From NCBI RefSeq assembly GCF_013294115.1, contig NZ_JABSNP010000001.1, positions 124,001 through 188,000 on the forward strand: 64,000 bases of DNA, written 5' to 3'. Below the pieces are notes generated by a model. The model saw nothing but the letters and a program-made list of their open reading frames with translations, searched no databases and was not told the DNA's origin. Shown here piece after piece: positions 36,853-45,538 of this stretch. Origin of the DNA: Hymenobacter caeli. GTDB taxonomy: Bacteria > Bacteroidota > Bacteroidia > Cytophagales > Hymenobacteraceae. How positions within the stretch are numbered: position 1 is the first letter of the stretch; the number at the start of each line of letters is the position of its first letter. Position numbers and translations under genes: made by a program.

Positions 36853-37674
36853 ATGTCCAACAACCTGCTCGCCGGCAAAGTCGGCATTATTTCCGGTGCT
36901 CTTGACGAGCGCTCCATTGCCTGGAAAGTGGCCCTCAAGGCCCACGAACAAGGGGCCCGCTTCGTGCTCACCAACGCGCCGCTGGCCATGCGCCTGGGCG
37001 AAATAAACGGCCTGGCGGAGCAGTGCGGGGCCACGATTATTCCGGCCGATGCTACGTCGATGGAAGACCTGGAGAAGCTGTTCAGCGGGGCCCAGGAGCA
37101 GCTCGGCGGCAAGCTCGATTTCGTGCTGCACAGCATCGGGATGAGCAACAACATCCGCAAGGGCAAGGCCTACGGCGACCTGAACTACGAGTGGTTCCAG
37201 AAGACGATTGACGTGTCGGCCATGTCGCTGCACAAGATGCTGGCCGTGGCCGAAAAGCAGGACGCCTTCAACGAGTGGGGCAGCGTGGTGGCCCTGAGCT
37301 ACATCGCCGCCCAGCGTGCCTTCCTCGACTACACCGACATGACGCAGGCCAAGGCCATGCTCGAAAGCATTGCCCGCAGCTACGGCCAGCGCCTGGGCAA
37401 GCTCAAGAAAGTGCGCGTGAATACCCTGTCGCAGTCGCCGACCAAAACCTCGGCCGGCACCGGCATCAGCGGCTTCGACGCCTTTTACGACTTCGCCGAC
37501 AAGATGTCGCCCCTGGGCAACGCCCCCGCCGAGGCCTGCGCCGACTTCTGCATCGCGCTGTTTTCGGACCTCACGCGCTACGTGACCATGCAAAACCTGA
37601 TGCACGACGGCGGCTTCAGCACCACCGGCATCTCGCAGGAAATGGCCGATTTGATGGTAAAAGCGAATTCGTAG
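36853..37674 (+). CDS. fabI: Enoyl-[acyl-carrier-protein] reductase (NADH)
   Basis: A 273-residue short-chain dehydrogenase that performs the last reduction of each fatty-acid elongation cycle. The modified cofactor loop is GIISGALDERSIAWKVA. The catalytic region SYIAAQRAFLDYTDMTQAKA holds the two Tyr and the Lys of the Y-x9-Y-x6-K pattern. QSPTKTSAGTGISGF is the substrate-loop region. Length is typical. The start codon is directly preceded by an 8-bp tandem repeat, which could make expression of this normally essential gene variable. A strong terminator follows. Confidence 0.96.
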   Translation: MSNNLLAGKVGIISGALDERSIAWKVALKAHEQGARFVLTNAPLAMRLGEINGLAEQCGATIIPADATSMEDLEKLFSGAQEQLGGKLDFVLHSIGMSNNIRKGKAYGDLNYEWFQKTIDVSAMSLHKMLAVAEKQDAFNEWGSVVALSYIAAQRAFLDYTDMTQAKAMLESIARSYGQRLGKLKKVRVNTLSQSPTKTSAGTGISGFDAFYDFADKMSPLGNAPAEACADFCIALFSDLTRYVTMQNLMHDGGFSTTGISQEMADLMVKANS

Positions 37675-37697
37675 CGGGTTAAATTATTTTGCTCAAG

Positions 37698-37728
37698 GCC
37701 CGGCCGCTTCCTGCGGCCGGGCTTTTTT
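37698..37728 (+). terminator. Intrinsic terminator of fabI
   Basis: GCCCGGCCGC (37698-37707) pairs with GCGGCCGGGC (37713-37722) around TTCCT and is followed by six T. Textbook form, 24 bp past the stop. Confidence 0.93.
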
Positions 37729-38024
37729 GTGCCCACCGGAGCCGGCCGGCACCCTGCGTGCCCCGTGCGCCGCCGGGCGCTTGCAGAAGGCCGTTGGCCG
37801 AACAAACGCTGCGCTTTAGCGAAAATGTGCATCGGGTGAAGGCTTCGTGCGCAACTATTGTAAGTGCATAGGGATGAGAAAGCTAAGTATTGTGCTTAGC
37901 TAAGAAACAATGTTTTTCTTCCTCTTTATCCTGAATTCGGATAAACTGCTTTTGGTGGTCCCGGACGACGGCCTGGCTTAAATTCCTTGTTTTTTTATTC
38001 TCATCCTTTTTTCACTTTACCAGC
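37729..38024. other. Regulatory spacer upstream of the PF03640-like lipoprotein
   Basis: AT-richer than average. It holds two dyads: AGCTAAG/CTTAGCT at 37881-37901 and the near-palindrome TTATCC-TGAATTC-GGATAA at 37926-37944. Pyrimidine-rich sequence leads to the ATG at 38025. The dyads look like repressor or activator sites; no gene was recognised. Confidence 0.5.
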
Positions 38025-38882
38025 ATGACCACAACTATACCATTCGCTTTTCTTAAACGCTGGCCGGCCGTAGCGGCGGCCAGCTTCTTGCTGGCTGCCG
38101 CGCTCGGTAGCTGCAAAAAGAATGAGGAGAACACCACGCCGCCCACCGTTATGCTGACCAGCAACGCCGCGCTGGGGTCTTTTCTGACCGATGGGCGGAA
38201 CAACACGCTTTACTACTACACGCCGGACGTCATCGGCACCAACGCCTGCACCGGCGGCTGTGCCGACGAGTGGCCGATCTTTTTTGCGGCCTCTGTGCAA
38301 GTGGGCCCCGGTCTGAACGCCGCCGACTTCACCACCGGGCGCACGGCCAGCGGCCGCAACCAAACGTTCTACAAGGGCTGGCCGCTGTATTATTTTGCCC
38401 CCGAAGTAAAGGGCGTCAACGTGCGCGAAGAGCCGGGCCAGGTGCTCGGCGAAGGCGACGACGACCAGTGGTACGTGGCCCGGCCCGATTACACGGCCAT
38501 GGTGGCCGAGAATACCGTGACGGATAAGAGCACGAGCAAGGCCAGCATCGAACGGTATTTGATCGACCCGCAGGGGCGCACGCTTTACACCTACGGCAAA
38601 GACAAGCGCCTGCCGGCCTCGCAAACCACCAATTGCCAGGGCGGCTGCGTCGAGGCCCGGCCGGTGTTCTACAGTGCCACCATAACGGTGCCTTCGGCCT
38701 TGAAGAGCAGCGATTTCGGCACCATCACGCGCACCGACGGCCCCAACGGCAGCAAGCGGCTGCAAACCACCTACAAAGGCAACCCGCTCTACTACTACAC
38801 GCCCGACAACGCGGTGCGCGGCAAAGCAGAAGGCAACGGCTACACCGATGGCACCGACCAGTGGATAGTGGCCGCCCCGTGA
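38025..38882 (+). CDS. Lipoprotein with PF03640-type secreted repeats
   Basis: A 285-residue lipoprotein; the lipobox LGSC puts the lipidated Cys at 30. The mature part holds two copies of a domain. The first covers about residues 45-150 (NNTLYYYTPD, then GGCADEWPIFF and GWPLYYFAPE). The second covers about 175-285 (GRTLYTYGKD, then GGCVEARPVFY and GNPLYYYTPD). This matches the 'secreted repeat of unknown function' lipoprotein family. Each copy has a Cys pair (NACTGGC, NCQGGC) that may form a disulfide or bind metal. It stands alone, with dyads upstream and a terminator downstream, so it is probably regulated by itself. Confidence 0.82.
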   Translation: MTTTIPFAFLKRWPAVAAASFLLAAALGSCKKNEENTTPPTVMLTSNAALGSFLTDGRNNTLYYYTPDVIGTNACTGGCADEWPIFFAASVQVGPGLNAADFTTGRTASGRNQTFYKGWPLYYFAPEVKGVNVREEPGQVLGEGDDDQWYVARPDYTAMVAENTVTDKSTSKASIERYLIDPQGRTLYTYGKDKRLPASQTTNCQGGCVEARPVFYSATITVPSALKSSDFGTITRTDGPNGSKRLQTTYKGNPLYYYTPDNAVRGKAEGNGYTDGTDQWIVAAP

Positions 38883-38903
38883 TACCACCCGAGCAGTAAA
38901 TAG

Positions 38904-38936
38904 AAAAGCCTGGCCGCAACTGCGGCCAGGCTTTTT
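38904..38936. terminator. Bidirectional-type terminator
   Basis: AAAAGCCTGGCCGC (38904-38917) pairs perfectly with 38922-38935 around a 4-base loop and is followed by T-rich sequence. The A-run on the left lets it work for the convergent blh transcript too. Confidence 0.9.
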
Positions 38937-38994
38937 CGTGGAGCAAACAACCCAACATTGACCCTGGAATTCCCCGCTGCCCGCACGGCGGCCG

Positions 38995-40005
38995 CTACGG
39001 CGTAGCACGCGGGCCGTGCCAGCGGGGGGCGTCCATCACCAGGGTTACGAGTAAGGCGTGGGGCAGCGTGACGATGGAGGCCACCACCAGCGCCAGGCTG
39101 AACCAGGCGGCCCCGTTGGGCAGGTGGGGGGCCAGCAGGCGGCCCAGCAGCAGCAGCGCCGCGCAGCTGAGCAGCAGCAGCGGGGCCGCCCGGCGCAGAA
39201 AAAACCCCAGCTGCGGCCACAGGGCTGGCCCGGTGCGCGGGCTGCCCGGTGCCGGGGCGTACCCCAACCAGCTGGTTAGGCGCAGCACGTGCTGCAAGCT
39301 GTGCCAGAACACAAAATACACGCCCACCGACAGCTGCGGGGGCAGCGCCAGCAGCAAGCCCACCAGCACCGCCACCTCGAACACTTCGGTGCGCAGCAGG
39401 GCCCACTGGTGCCGGTAGGCGTAGCAGGCCCACAGCGCCAGGTGGCCGCCCACCACCAGCAGGCCCAGGCCGCCCGCCCCCGCGGCAAACGTGGCCCCGG
39501 CCACGGCGGGAGCCCCGGCAAAGGCCAACAGCCCGTTCACGATGCCAGCCGTGGCGGTGGGCCACCACCAAGCCGGCACCGCAAAAAGGAGCAGGCCCCG
39601 CAACAAGCTGTGCGTTAGCCACAACACCGTAGATGCCCGGGGGCCGTCCAGCGTGTCAGCCGAACCCCAGTGCCACACCGTGAGCAGGAAAAAGCCCGCT
39701 ACCGTTGCCACCGGCCAGCCCCACCACAGGGCCCCCACCAGGCCCGCCAGCCCCAGGTAGCCGGCCAGAAACACCAGCCAGTAGCGCCAGCCGCCGGCGC
39801 GGGGCTGGCCGGCGGGCACCACCAATTGGTCGCAGGCCCCGTGGGCCACGCCCAGCACCACCATGCCCACGGCCAGCGGTGGCCCCAGCAGCGCCCACGC
39901 CGCGCCCGGAAAGGCCGCGCCCACGCCGGCCAGCGTCAGCACGGCCGCGTAGGAGTAGCGCCGCTGGGGCCAATCGGAGGCAGAGGAAGGGTCGGGGGCA
40001 GGCAT
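38995..40005 (-). CDS. blh: Brp/Blh family beta-carotene 15,15'-dioxygenase
   Basis: A 336-residue membrane enzyme from ATG 40003-40005; upstream in-frame codons lie in the hairpin region. It has about nine to ten hydrophobic helices. Iron-binding histidines are seen in GVAHGACDQ, TVWHWGSAD and FWHSLQHVLR, the conserved set of the family. It cleaves beta-carotene into two retinals in the membrane. The rhodopsin gene directly upstream on the same strand would use that retinal, so the two form a phototrophy cassette. A hairpin between them may tune Blh output. Carotenoid synthesis genes are not in the window. Confidence 0.93.
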   Translation of the reverse strand: MPAPDPSSASDWPQRRYSYAAVLTLAGVGAAFPGAAWALLGPPLAVGMVVLGVAHGACDQLVVPAGQPRAGGWRYWLVFLAGYLGLAGLVGALWWGWPVATVAGFFLLTVWHWGSADTLDGPRASTVLWLTHSLLRGLLLFAVPAWWWPTATAGIVNGLLAFAGAPAVAGATFAAGAGGLGLLVVGGHLALWACYAYRHQWALLRTEVFEVAVLVGLLLALPPQLSVGVYFVFWHSLQHVLRLTSWLGYAPAPGSPRTGPALWPQLGFFLRRAAPLLLLSCAALLLLGRLLAPHLPNGAAWFSLALVVASIVTLPHALLVTLVMDAPRWHGPRATP

Positions 40006-40027
40006 GGTAAAACGGTTAGAAGCCAAA

Positions 40028-40067
40028 ACAGGCCGTTGCCCGGCAGAAAAGCGGAGCAACGGCCTGT
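40028..40067 (-). terminator. Hairpin between rhodopsin and blh (possible attenuator)
   Basis: ACAGGCCGTTGC (40028-40039) and GCAACGGCCTGT (40056-40067) pair perfectly. In the minus-strand transcript the stem ends in TTTT. It lies 31 bp after the rhodopsin stop and 22 bp before the blh start, so partial termination would give more rhodopsin than Blh. Confidence 0.6.
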
Positions 40068-40098
40068 CGAACGGGGCCGCGTAGGAGCGGCCGGCAAT

Positions 40099-40893
40099 TT
40101 AGGCCATAACCGTTTCTTTGGCCCCGGCCCCCACGCCTTGCTGCGGGTGGGCCTGTACCACCGACTCGCTACGGGCAATGCTGTACACGACCAGGCCAAA
40201 ACCGATTTTGTTGACGGCGTCGCCGAGGTTGTATATCAAGTCGAGGCTGCTCGTCTTTAACAAGTTGAGGCCGTCGGGGCCGAGTAAGCCGCCGGGCATA
40301 GCCATGTAGCCGATGGGGTAAATGGCCCAGCCGACGAAGATGAACCACGACAAGTAGCGCACCCCTTTCTGCACGGCGCGCGAATCGGACTTGGCCGCCA
40401 ACTGCGCAATCTCACCGTACCAGGCCGAGTACAGGATGTAGAGGTAGCCCAGCGTGGACAGTGCTCCCCACAGGTTCGAGTGAAACTTGGAGCCGTCGGT
40501 GAAGGCTTCGCCGATGTAGCCGCACACGAGCATGAACACCGCCGCGATGACCAGCTTCCAAAGCAGGCCAATTTTGGCCCCCGCGGAGCGCACCAGCAGG
40601 TAAAACTCGATGACCATCAGCGGCACGGTCAGCGTCCAGTCGATGTAGCGCAGGGCCACGGGCGTCGAGTGGGTGCTGATGTAGTAGTCGCGCATGTAGT
40701 AGTAGTGCACGGCCGCGATGCCGGTAATCATGCCCGAAATCAGAAGCGAGGTTTTCCACTTATCGGCCACAGTGCTGCGCTCGAAAAGAAAAAATACCGA
40801 CGCGGCCGCCATGGCCATGTAACCCGTAAAAAACGTGAAGGCAACCGGGTCGTCAACCGGAATTTTCATGACATCGAGGAGGATGGTCTGCAT
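40099..40893 (-). CDS. Proton-pumping rhodopsin (xanthorhodopsin/proteorhodopsin type)
   Basis: A 264-residue seven-helix protein from ATG 40891-40893. The open frame reaches 40959, but the extra residues come from AT-rich leader sequence. The Schiff-base lysine is Lys229 in DAVNKIGFG with Asp225 one turn earlier. Helix C reads RYIDWTLTVPLMVIEF: Asp85 (acceptor), Thr89 and Glu96 (donor) form the DTE pattern of outward proton pumps. Met93 takes the colour-tuning place, which suggests green absorption. His63 in AVHYYYMRDYY matches the histidine that pairs with the acceptor in proteorhodopsin. It turns light into a proton gradient. Confidence 0.94.
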   Translation of the reverse strand: MQTILLDVMKIPVDDPVAFTFFTGYMAMAAASVFFLFERSTVADKWKTSLLISGMITGIAAVHYYYMRDYYISTHSTPVALRYIDWTLTVPLMVIEFYLLVRSAGAKIGLLWKLVIAAVFMLVCGYIGEAFTDGSKFHSNLWGALSTLGYLYILYSAWYGEIAQLAAKSDSRAVQKGVRYLSWFIFVGWAIYPIGYMAMPGGLLGPDGLNLLKTSSLDLIYNLGDAVNKIGFGLVVYSIARSESVVQAHPQQGVGAGAKETVMA

Positions 40894-41023
40894 GGCGGTT
40901 AGGAGTTTGGTGTGAAAGTATACTATATCAATAGTCAGCCCCCCATTAATGTTTGACAATCGAATGCGAAAGATTTAAAAAACTATTTTTCGGGCAAGCA
41001 CATCAGTCGTGGAGGCTTCTTGC

Positions 41024-41962
41024 TCAGTAGCCGCGGCTCAAATCCACCAGGTTTTCCAAAGGTTCGCCAGCCTGGAAGCGGGCAAGGTTGGCCAAGAACA
41101 CATCCACCTTGCCTTCGTCTTCGTGGGGCTGGCCGCCGGCGGTGTGCTGGGTGAGCAGCACGTTGGGCAAGGCCCACAGGGGGCTGTCGGGCGGCAGGGG
41201 TTCGGTGGCCGTCACGTCGAGCACGGCCCCGCCGAGGCGGCCGGTTTGCAGGGCCGCCAGCAGGGCGGGCTCGTCGGTGGTGTTGCCGCGGCCCACGCTG
41301 GCGTAGAGGCTGCCGGGGGCCATCGCGGCCACCAGCTCGGCCGAAAAAAAGCCCTCGGCGCTGCCGGGCAGGGTGTTGATTACGATGTCGGCCGCGGGCA
41401 GGGCCCCCAGCAGGTCCTGCCTGGTGCGCAGCTCGGCGCTGGGGTTGGTGCGGGCCAGCAGTTGCACCGGGCAGCCGAAGCCGCCCAGCTGCTGCCGCAG
41501 GGCCCGCGCAATGGCCCCGGCCCCGAGCACCACCACGCGCTTGCCGCGCAGCAGGCCCGCCCGGTTGCGCACGAAGGCCCCGCCCACCCAGCGCCGCTCG
41601 GCCTGGAACGCGGCCAGCGCGGGCAGGTGCCGGTACAGGGCCAGCAGGCCCGCCACCACGGTTTCGGCGCAGGGCCAGGCAAAGAAGTCGCCCACGTTGG
41701 CCACCGGAATGCGCAGCTTCAGCTGGCGGTAGCGCTCAAAGCCGGCCGAATCTATTTGCCAGAAGCGTAGGCTGGGCGGGGCCCCCGCCGCCAGCCAGGC
41801 CGGCGGCACGTTGCCGAGCAGGGCCTCGGCCTGCCCGAAGGCGGCGGGCGGGTGGTCGGTGGGCTGGTGGTCCTGAAAAGCTACCTCGTGGCCCGCCGGC
41901 AGGCGCTGGTGCAGATAGGCGTGGGCGGCGGGGCTCAGGGGCGAGTAAACGAAGAGGCGCAT
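41024..41962 (-). CDS. D-2-hydroxyacid dehydrogenase
   Basis: A 312-residue NAD(P)-dependent oxidoreductase. The nucleotide-binding loop is VVVLGAGAIARALRQQL. The catalytic set is Arg in SVGRGNTTDE, Glu in TATEPLPPDS and His in LTQHTAGG, all in the family's usual order. Such enzymes reduce 2-keto acids to D-2-hydroxyacids (glyoxylate, hydroxypyruvate and others); the GhrA-like length and loop hint at glyoxylate/hydroxypyruvate, but that is not certain. It is on the same strand as the rhodopsin gene, 130 bp upstream of it, with AT-rich sequence between. Confidence 0.88.
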   Translation of the reverse strand: MRLFVYSPLSPAAHAYLHQRLPAGHEVAFQDHQPTDHPPAAFGQAEALLGNVPPAWLAAGAPPSLRFWQIDSAGFERYRQLKLRIPVANVGDFFAWPCAETVVAGLLALYRHLPALAAFQAERRWVGGAFVRNRAGLLRGKRVVVLGAGAIARALRQQLGGFGCPVQLLARTNPSAELRTRQDLLGALPAADIVINTLPGSAEGFFSAELVAAMAPGSLYASVGRGNTTDEPALLAALQTGRLGGAVLDVTATEPLPPDSPLWALPNVLLTQHTAGGQPHEDEGKVDVFLANLARFQAGEPLENLVDLSRGY

Positions 41963-42003
41963 GTACGAAGATGGTTGAGGTCAAAAAAGCAGTGGGCTGA
42001 AAT

Positions 42004-42115
42004 GGGGTGGTCCGGCAAATTGTCCGAAGGGCTGCGTCGGGCCACTTTTACCAAACAGCGGCTTCGGGGTATTGCCAGAGGGGCCCGACGACGGAAAAAG
42101 TCGCCGGACCACCCC
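42004..42115. repeat. 13-bp inverted repeat flanking about 86 bases
   Basis: GGGGTGGTCCGGC (42004-42016) and GCCGGACCACCCC (42103-42115) are perfect complements. The unit lies in the 236-base spacer between the dehydrogenase and RND permease genes. It could be a small mobile or REP-type element; nothing coding is seen inside. Confidence 0.65.
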
Positions 42116-42138
42116 GTTCTGGATCATCACTAAAAAGA

Positions 42139-42173
42139 GAACGTCGTGCCCGGAAGACCGTTGCACGACGTTC
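42139..42173 (-). terminator. 11-bp hairpin after the RND operon
   Basis: GAACGTCGTGC (42139-42149) and GCACGACGTTC (42163-42173) pair perfectly around 13 bases, 26 bp past the permease stop. In the minus-strand sense the stem is followed by TCTTTTTAG, which fits a terminator. Confidence 0.65.
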
Positions 42174-42198
42174 AATTGCTTGTTCAGCGGGGGCGGGG

Positions 42199-45100
42199 CT
42201 AAGTCGGGGCAACGGTGCCTTCGGCCGGGGCCGCGCCGGCCTGGGGGGCTTCGTCGTCCTTTTTGGGGCCGCCGTGCGCCTCGTCGGGCTTGTAGCTTTT
42301 CTCCAGCTCGGCCAGCTTTTCTTTGCCGTAGGCGAAGCGGGTGATGATGACGTAGAGCACCGGCACGATGAAAATGCCCAGGCCCGTGGCCGCCAGCATG
42401 CCGCCGAACACCGTCCAGCCCAGGGTTTGGCGGCTCTGGGCCCCCGCGCCGGAGGCGAACACCAGCGGCAGAATGCCCAGGATGAAGGCCAGCGAGGTCA
42501 TGATGATGGGGCGCAGGCGCAGGCGCACGGCCTCCAGGGTAGCCTCCACCAGGGGCATGCCCTTGTCGACCCGTTCCTTGGCGAACTCGATGATCAGGAT
42601 GGCGTTCTTGGCCGACAAGCCAATCAGGGTGAGCATCCCGATTTGGGCGTACACGTTGTTGGTGAGCTTGGGCAGGAAAAACAGCGCCAGGATGGCCCCG
42701 AAAATGCCCACCGGCACCGCCAGCAGCACCGCGAACGGCACCGACCAGCTCTCGTAGAGCGCCGCCAAAAACAGGAACACGAACACGATGGACAGCGCAA
42801 ACACGTAAATCGTCTGGCCGCCGGCCAGCAGCTCTTCGCGGCTCAGGCCCGAAAACTCGTAGCCGTAGCCCTGGGGCAGGTTCTGGGCCGCCGTTTCCTG
42901 CAAGGCCTTGATGGCGTCGCCGGAGCTGTAGCCCGGGGCCGGGTTGCCGTTGACTTCCGCCGCCCGGAACAGGTTGTAGTGCGAGATGAGCGGGGCGCTT
43001 TCGGTGCGCTTGTAGGTGGTGAGGGTGCTCAGGGGCACCATGCCGCCGGCCCCGTTGCGCACGTAGTAGTGGCCCAGGTCGGTGATGTCGGCGCGGTAGC
43101 CCGAGTCGGCCTGGGCCACCACCCGGAACGTGCGCCCGTAGAGGGTGAAGTCGTTGATGTAGGCGCTGCCCAGGTAGGTGCGCAGGGCGGTGCCCACGTC
43201 GGCGATGGACACGCCCAGCTTCTTGGCCCGCAGGCGGTCGATGTCGAGCTGGTAGCCCGGCGTGCTGGCCGTGAAGAAGGAGAAGCTCGACGCAATTTCC
43301 GGCCGCTTGCGCAGGGCCCCCAGGAAGCTCTGCAGGTTGCGGTCGAAGGTTCGGATGTCGCCGCCGGCCTCGCGCTCCTGGAAGATGAACGAGAAGCCGC
43401 CCGTGTTGCCCAGGCCCGGGATGGCGGGCGGCGAAATCACCACCGTGGTGGCCTCCTTGAAGCGGGCAAACTTGGCCTGGAGGCTGGCCATCAGGCCGTT
43501 CAGCTGCAAATCTTTGTCGGTGCGGTCGTCCCAGGGGTCGAGCTGGCAGAAGATGGTGCCGGAGTTCGATTTGGAGGAGAAGTTCACCGCGTTCAGGCCC
43601 CCGAGGGCGGCGAAGTGCGCGATGCCCTTGGTGTGCTTTAGCTCCTGCATCATCTGCTGGAGCACGGCCACGGTACGGCCCGTGGAGGCCCCCTCGGGCA
43701 GGTTGAAGGTGATGAAAATGCGGCCCTCGTCCTCGGTGGGCAAAAAGCCGCTGGGCTTGCCGCGGAACAGCAGCCCGGCCCCGGCCACGATGCAGACCAG
43801 GATGATGACCACGAAGCGCGAGTGCTTGAGGCCGCGCTGCACCCCGTGGCCGTAGTGCTCCGTCACGCGGCCAAACCAGTCGTTGAACTTCTTGAAGCCC
43901 TTGCCCACGAAGCCCGTCGGCTCCTCGTCGGCCTGGTGGGGCTTGAGCAGCAGCACGCACAGGGCCGGGGTGAGGGAGAGGGCCACGAAGGCCGAAATCA
44001 GCACCGAGATGGCGATGGTGATGGCAAACTGCTGGTACAAGCGCCCCGTGATGCCCGGAATGAAGCCCACCGGCACGAACACCGCCGCCAGCACCAGGGC
44101 AATGGCAATAACCGGGGCCGAAATCTCGCGCATGGCCTCCAGGGTGGCGTCGAGCACGTTCAGGCCGCGCTCGTTCATGTTCACTTCCACGGCCTCCACC
44201 ACCACGATGGCGTCATCAACCACGATGCCGATGGCCAGCACAAAGCCGAAGAGCGTCAGGGTGTTGATGGTAAATCCCAGGGGAATGAAGGCAATGAACG
44301 CGCCGACGATGGACACCGGAATGGCCAGCACCGGGATGAGCGTGGAGCGCCAGTTTTGCAGGAAGATGAACACCACGATGACCACCAGCAGCAGGGCCTC
44401 CAGCAGCGTTTCCACCACTTCCTTAATGGACACCTGCACCACGCTCGCCGACTCGAAGGGCACGACGTAGGCGAGGTCGGCCGGGAATTGCTTTTTCAGC
44501 TCGTCCATCGTGGCCAGCACGTTGTCGTAGGTGGCCAGGGCGTTGGCCCCGGGGGCCTGGTACACGAGCAGGTAGGCGGCGCGCTTGCCGTCCACGTAGG
44601 AGTTGTTGGAGTAGTTGAACTTGCCTAGCTCCAGGCGGGCCACGTCCTTGAGGTAGACCAGGGCCCCGTCCTGGGGCCGGGTTTTCACCACCACGTCGCC
44701 GAACTGCGCCAGCGTCACCAGGCGGCCCTGCACCGTCACGATGTACTCGAACGGCTGCCCGTGCTCGGCCGGCGGGGCCCCGATGGAGCCGGCCGCAATC
44801 TGGGCGTTCTGCTCGGCCAGGGCCGCCGAGATGTCGCCGGCCGTCACGCCCAGCTCGGCCAGCTTGTCGGGCTTCAGCCAGATGCGCATCGAAAAGTCGT
44901 CGGCCCGGCTCACGATGTCGCCCACGCCCTTGGTGCGCAGCAGCGCGTCCTTGATGAACACGTTGGCGTAGTTGTCGAGGAAGGTCGTGTTGTGGCTGCC
45001 CTTGGGGGCGTACATGGCCACCAGCATCAGGATGCTCGGGTTGCGCTTGCGCACGGTCAGGCCCAGGCGCTGCACGTCCTGCGGCAGGGTGGGGGTAGCG

Positions 45101-45441
45101 ATGCCCACGCGGTTCTGCACGTCGAGGGCGGCGATGTTGATGTCGGTGCCCACGTCGAAGTTCACCGTCATGGCCATCTGCCCGTTGCTGGTGCTGTTGC
45201 TCTGCAGGTAGGTCATGCCGGGGGTACCGTTCACCTGCACCTCCACGGGCGTGGCCACGGTCTGCTCCACGGTCTGGGCGTCGGCCCCGATGTAGGTGCC
45301 GCTCACCGACACCGTGGGCGGCGTAATCTCGGGGTACTGCCCGATGGGCAGGCTCCGCATGGCCAGGAGGCCCACCAGCACAATCACCACCGAAGCGACG
45401 ATGGCCAGGACGGGCCGGCGGATAAAGGTTTCTGCAATCAT
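42199..45441 (-). CDS. RND efflux transporter permease (AcrB/HAE1 family)
   Basis: A 1080-residue inner-membrane pump subunit with twelve expected helices and two large periplasmic loops. It starts MIAETFIRRPVLAIVASVVI, the standard family start. The mid-protein VDDAIVVVEAVEVNMNERGL contains the Asp-Asp pair of helix 4 used for proton relay. FGFVLAIGIVVDDAIVVVEA and the later GLSAKNAILIIEFAKERV are conserved. It exports drugs, dyes or toxic compounds with the adaptor and outer-membrane channel encoded upstream in the same operon. The 94-base gap to the adaptor gene is made almost entirely of inverted TTAGCT repeats. Confidence 0.95.
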   Translation of the reverse strand: MIAETFIRRPVLAIVASVVIVLVGLLAMRSLPIGQYPEITPPTVSVSGTYIGADAQTVEQTVATPVEVQVNGTPGMTYLQSNSTSNGQMAMTVNFDVGTDINIAALDVQNRVGIATPTLPQDVQRLGLTVRKRNPSILMLVAMYAPKGSHNTTFLDNYANVFIKDALLRTKGVGDIVSRADDFSMRIWLKPDKLAELGVTAGDISAALAEQNAQIAAGSIGAPPAEHGQPFEYIVTVQGRLVTLAQFGDVVVKTRPQDGALVYLKDVARLELGKFNYSNNSYVDGKRAAYLLVYQAPGANALATYDNVLATMDELKKQFPADLAYVVPFESASVVQVSIKEVVETLLEALLLVVIVVFIFLQNWRSTLIPVLAIPVSIVGAFIAFIPLGFTINTLTLFGFVLAIGIVVDDAIVVVEAVEVNMNERGLNVLDATLEAMREISAPVIAIALVLAAVFVPVGFIPGITGRLYQQFAITIAISVLISAFVALSLTPALCVLLLKPHQADEEPTGFVGKGFKKFNDWFGRVTEHYGHGVQRGLKHSRFVVIILVCIVAGAGLLFRGKPSGFLPTEDEGRIFITFNLPEGASTGRTVAVLQQMMQELKHTKGIAHFAALGGLNAVNFSSKSNSGTIFCQLDPWDDRTDKDLQLNGLMASLQAKFARFKEATTVVISPPAIPGLGNTGGFSFIFQEREAGGDIRTFDRNLQSFLGALRKRPEIASSFSFFTASTPGYQLDIDRLRAKKLGVSIADVGTALRTYLGSAYINDFTLYGRTFRVVAQADSGYRADITDLGHYYVRNGAGGMVPLSTLTTYKRTESAPLISHYNLFRAAEVNGNPAPGYSSGDAIKALQETAAQNLPQGYGYEFSGLSREELLAGGQTIYVFALSIVFVFLFLAALYESWSVPFAVLLAVPVGIFGAILALFFLPKLTNNVYAQIGMLTLIGLSAKNAILIIEFAKERVDKGMPLVEATLEAVRLRLRPIIMTSLAFILGILPLVFASGAGAQSRQTLGWTVFGGMLAATGLGIFIVPVLYVIITRFAYGKEKLAELEKSYKPDEAHGGPKKDDEAPQAGAAPAEGTVAPT

Positions 45442-45447
45442 GTTTTT

Positions 45448-45538
45448 AAGCTATTAGCCATTAGCTGTTAGCTAATAGCTTTGTAAAAAGCCGGCACAAC
45501 GGAGCTAACAGCTAACAGCTATCAGCTAACGGCTATTA
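45448..45538. repeat. Inverted TTAGCT stutter repeats filling the adaptor-permease gap
   Basis: 45448-45481 and 45503-45538 both consist of near-repeats of the heptamers GTTAGCT/AGCTAAC and are inverted with respect to each other, around a GC-rich centre. One block reaches the stop codon of the adaptor gene (45536-45538) and the other ends 6 bp before the permease ATG. Confidence 0.85.

Noticed and set aside
40894-40959. Upstream start for the rhodopsin adding 22 residues
   Set aside because: The stretch is AT-rich leader with promoter-like TATACTTTC sequence, and the protein from 40893 has the normal beginning and length.
41981-43960. A 659-codon minus-strand frame overlapping the RND permease
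   Set aside because: Out-of-frame shadow on the same strand; the permease frame has all family motifs.
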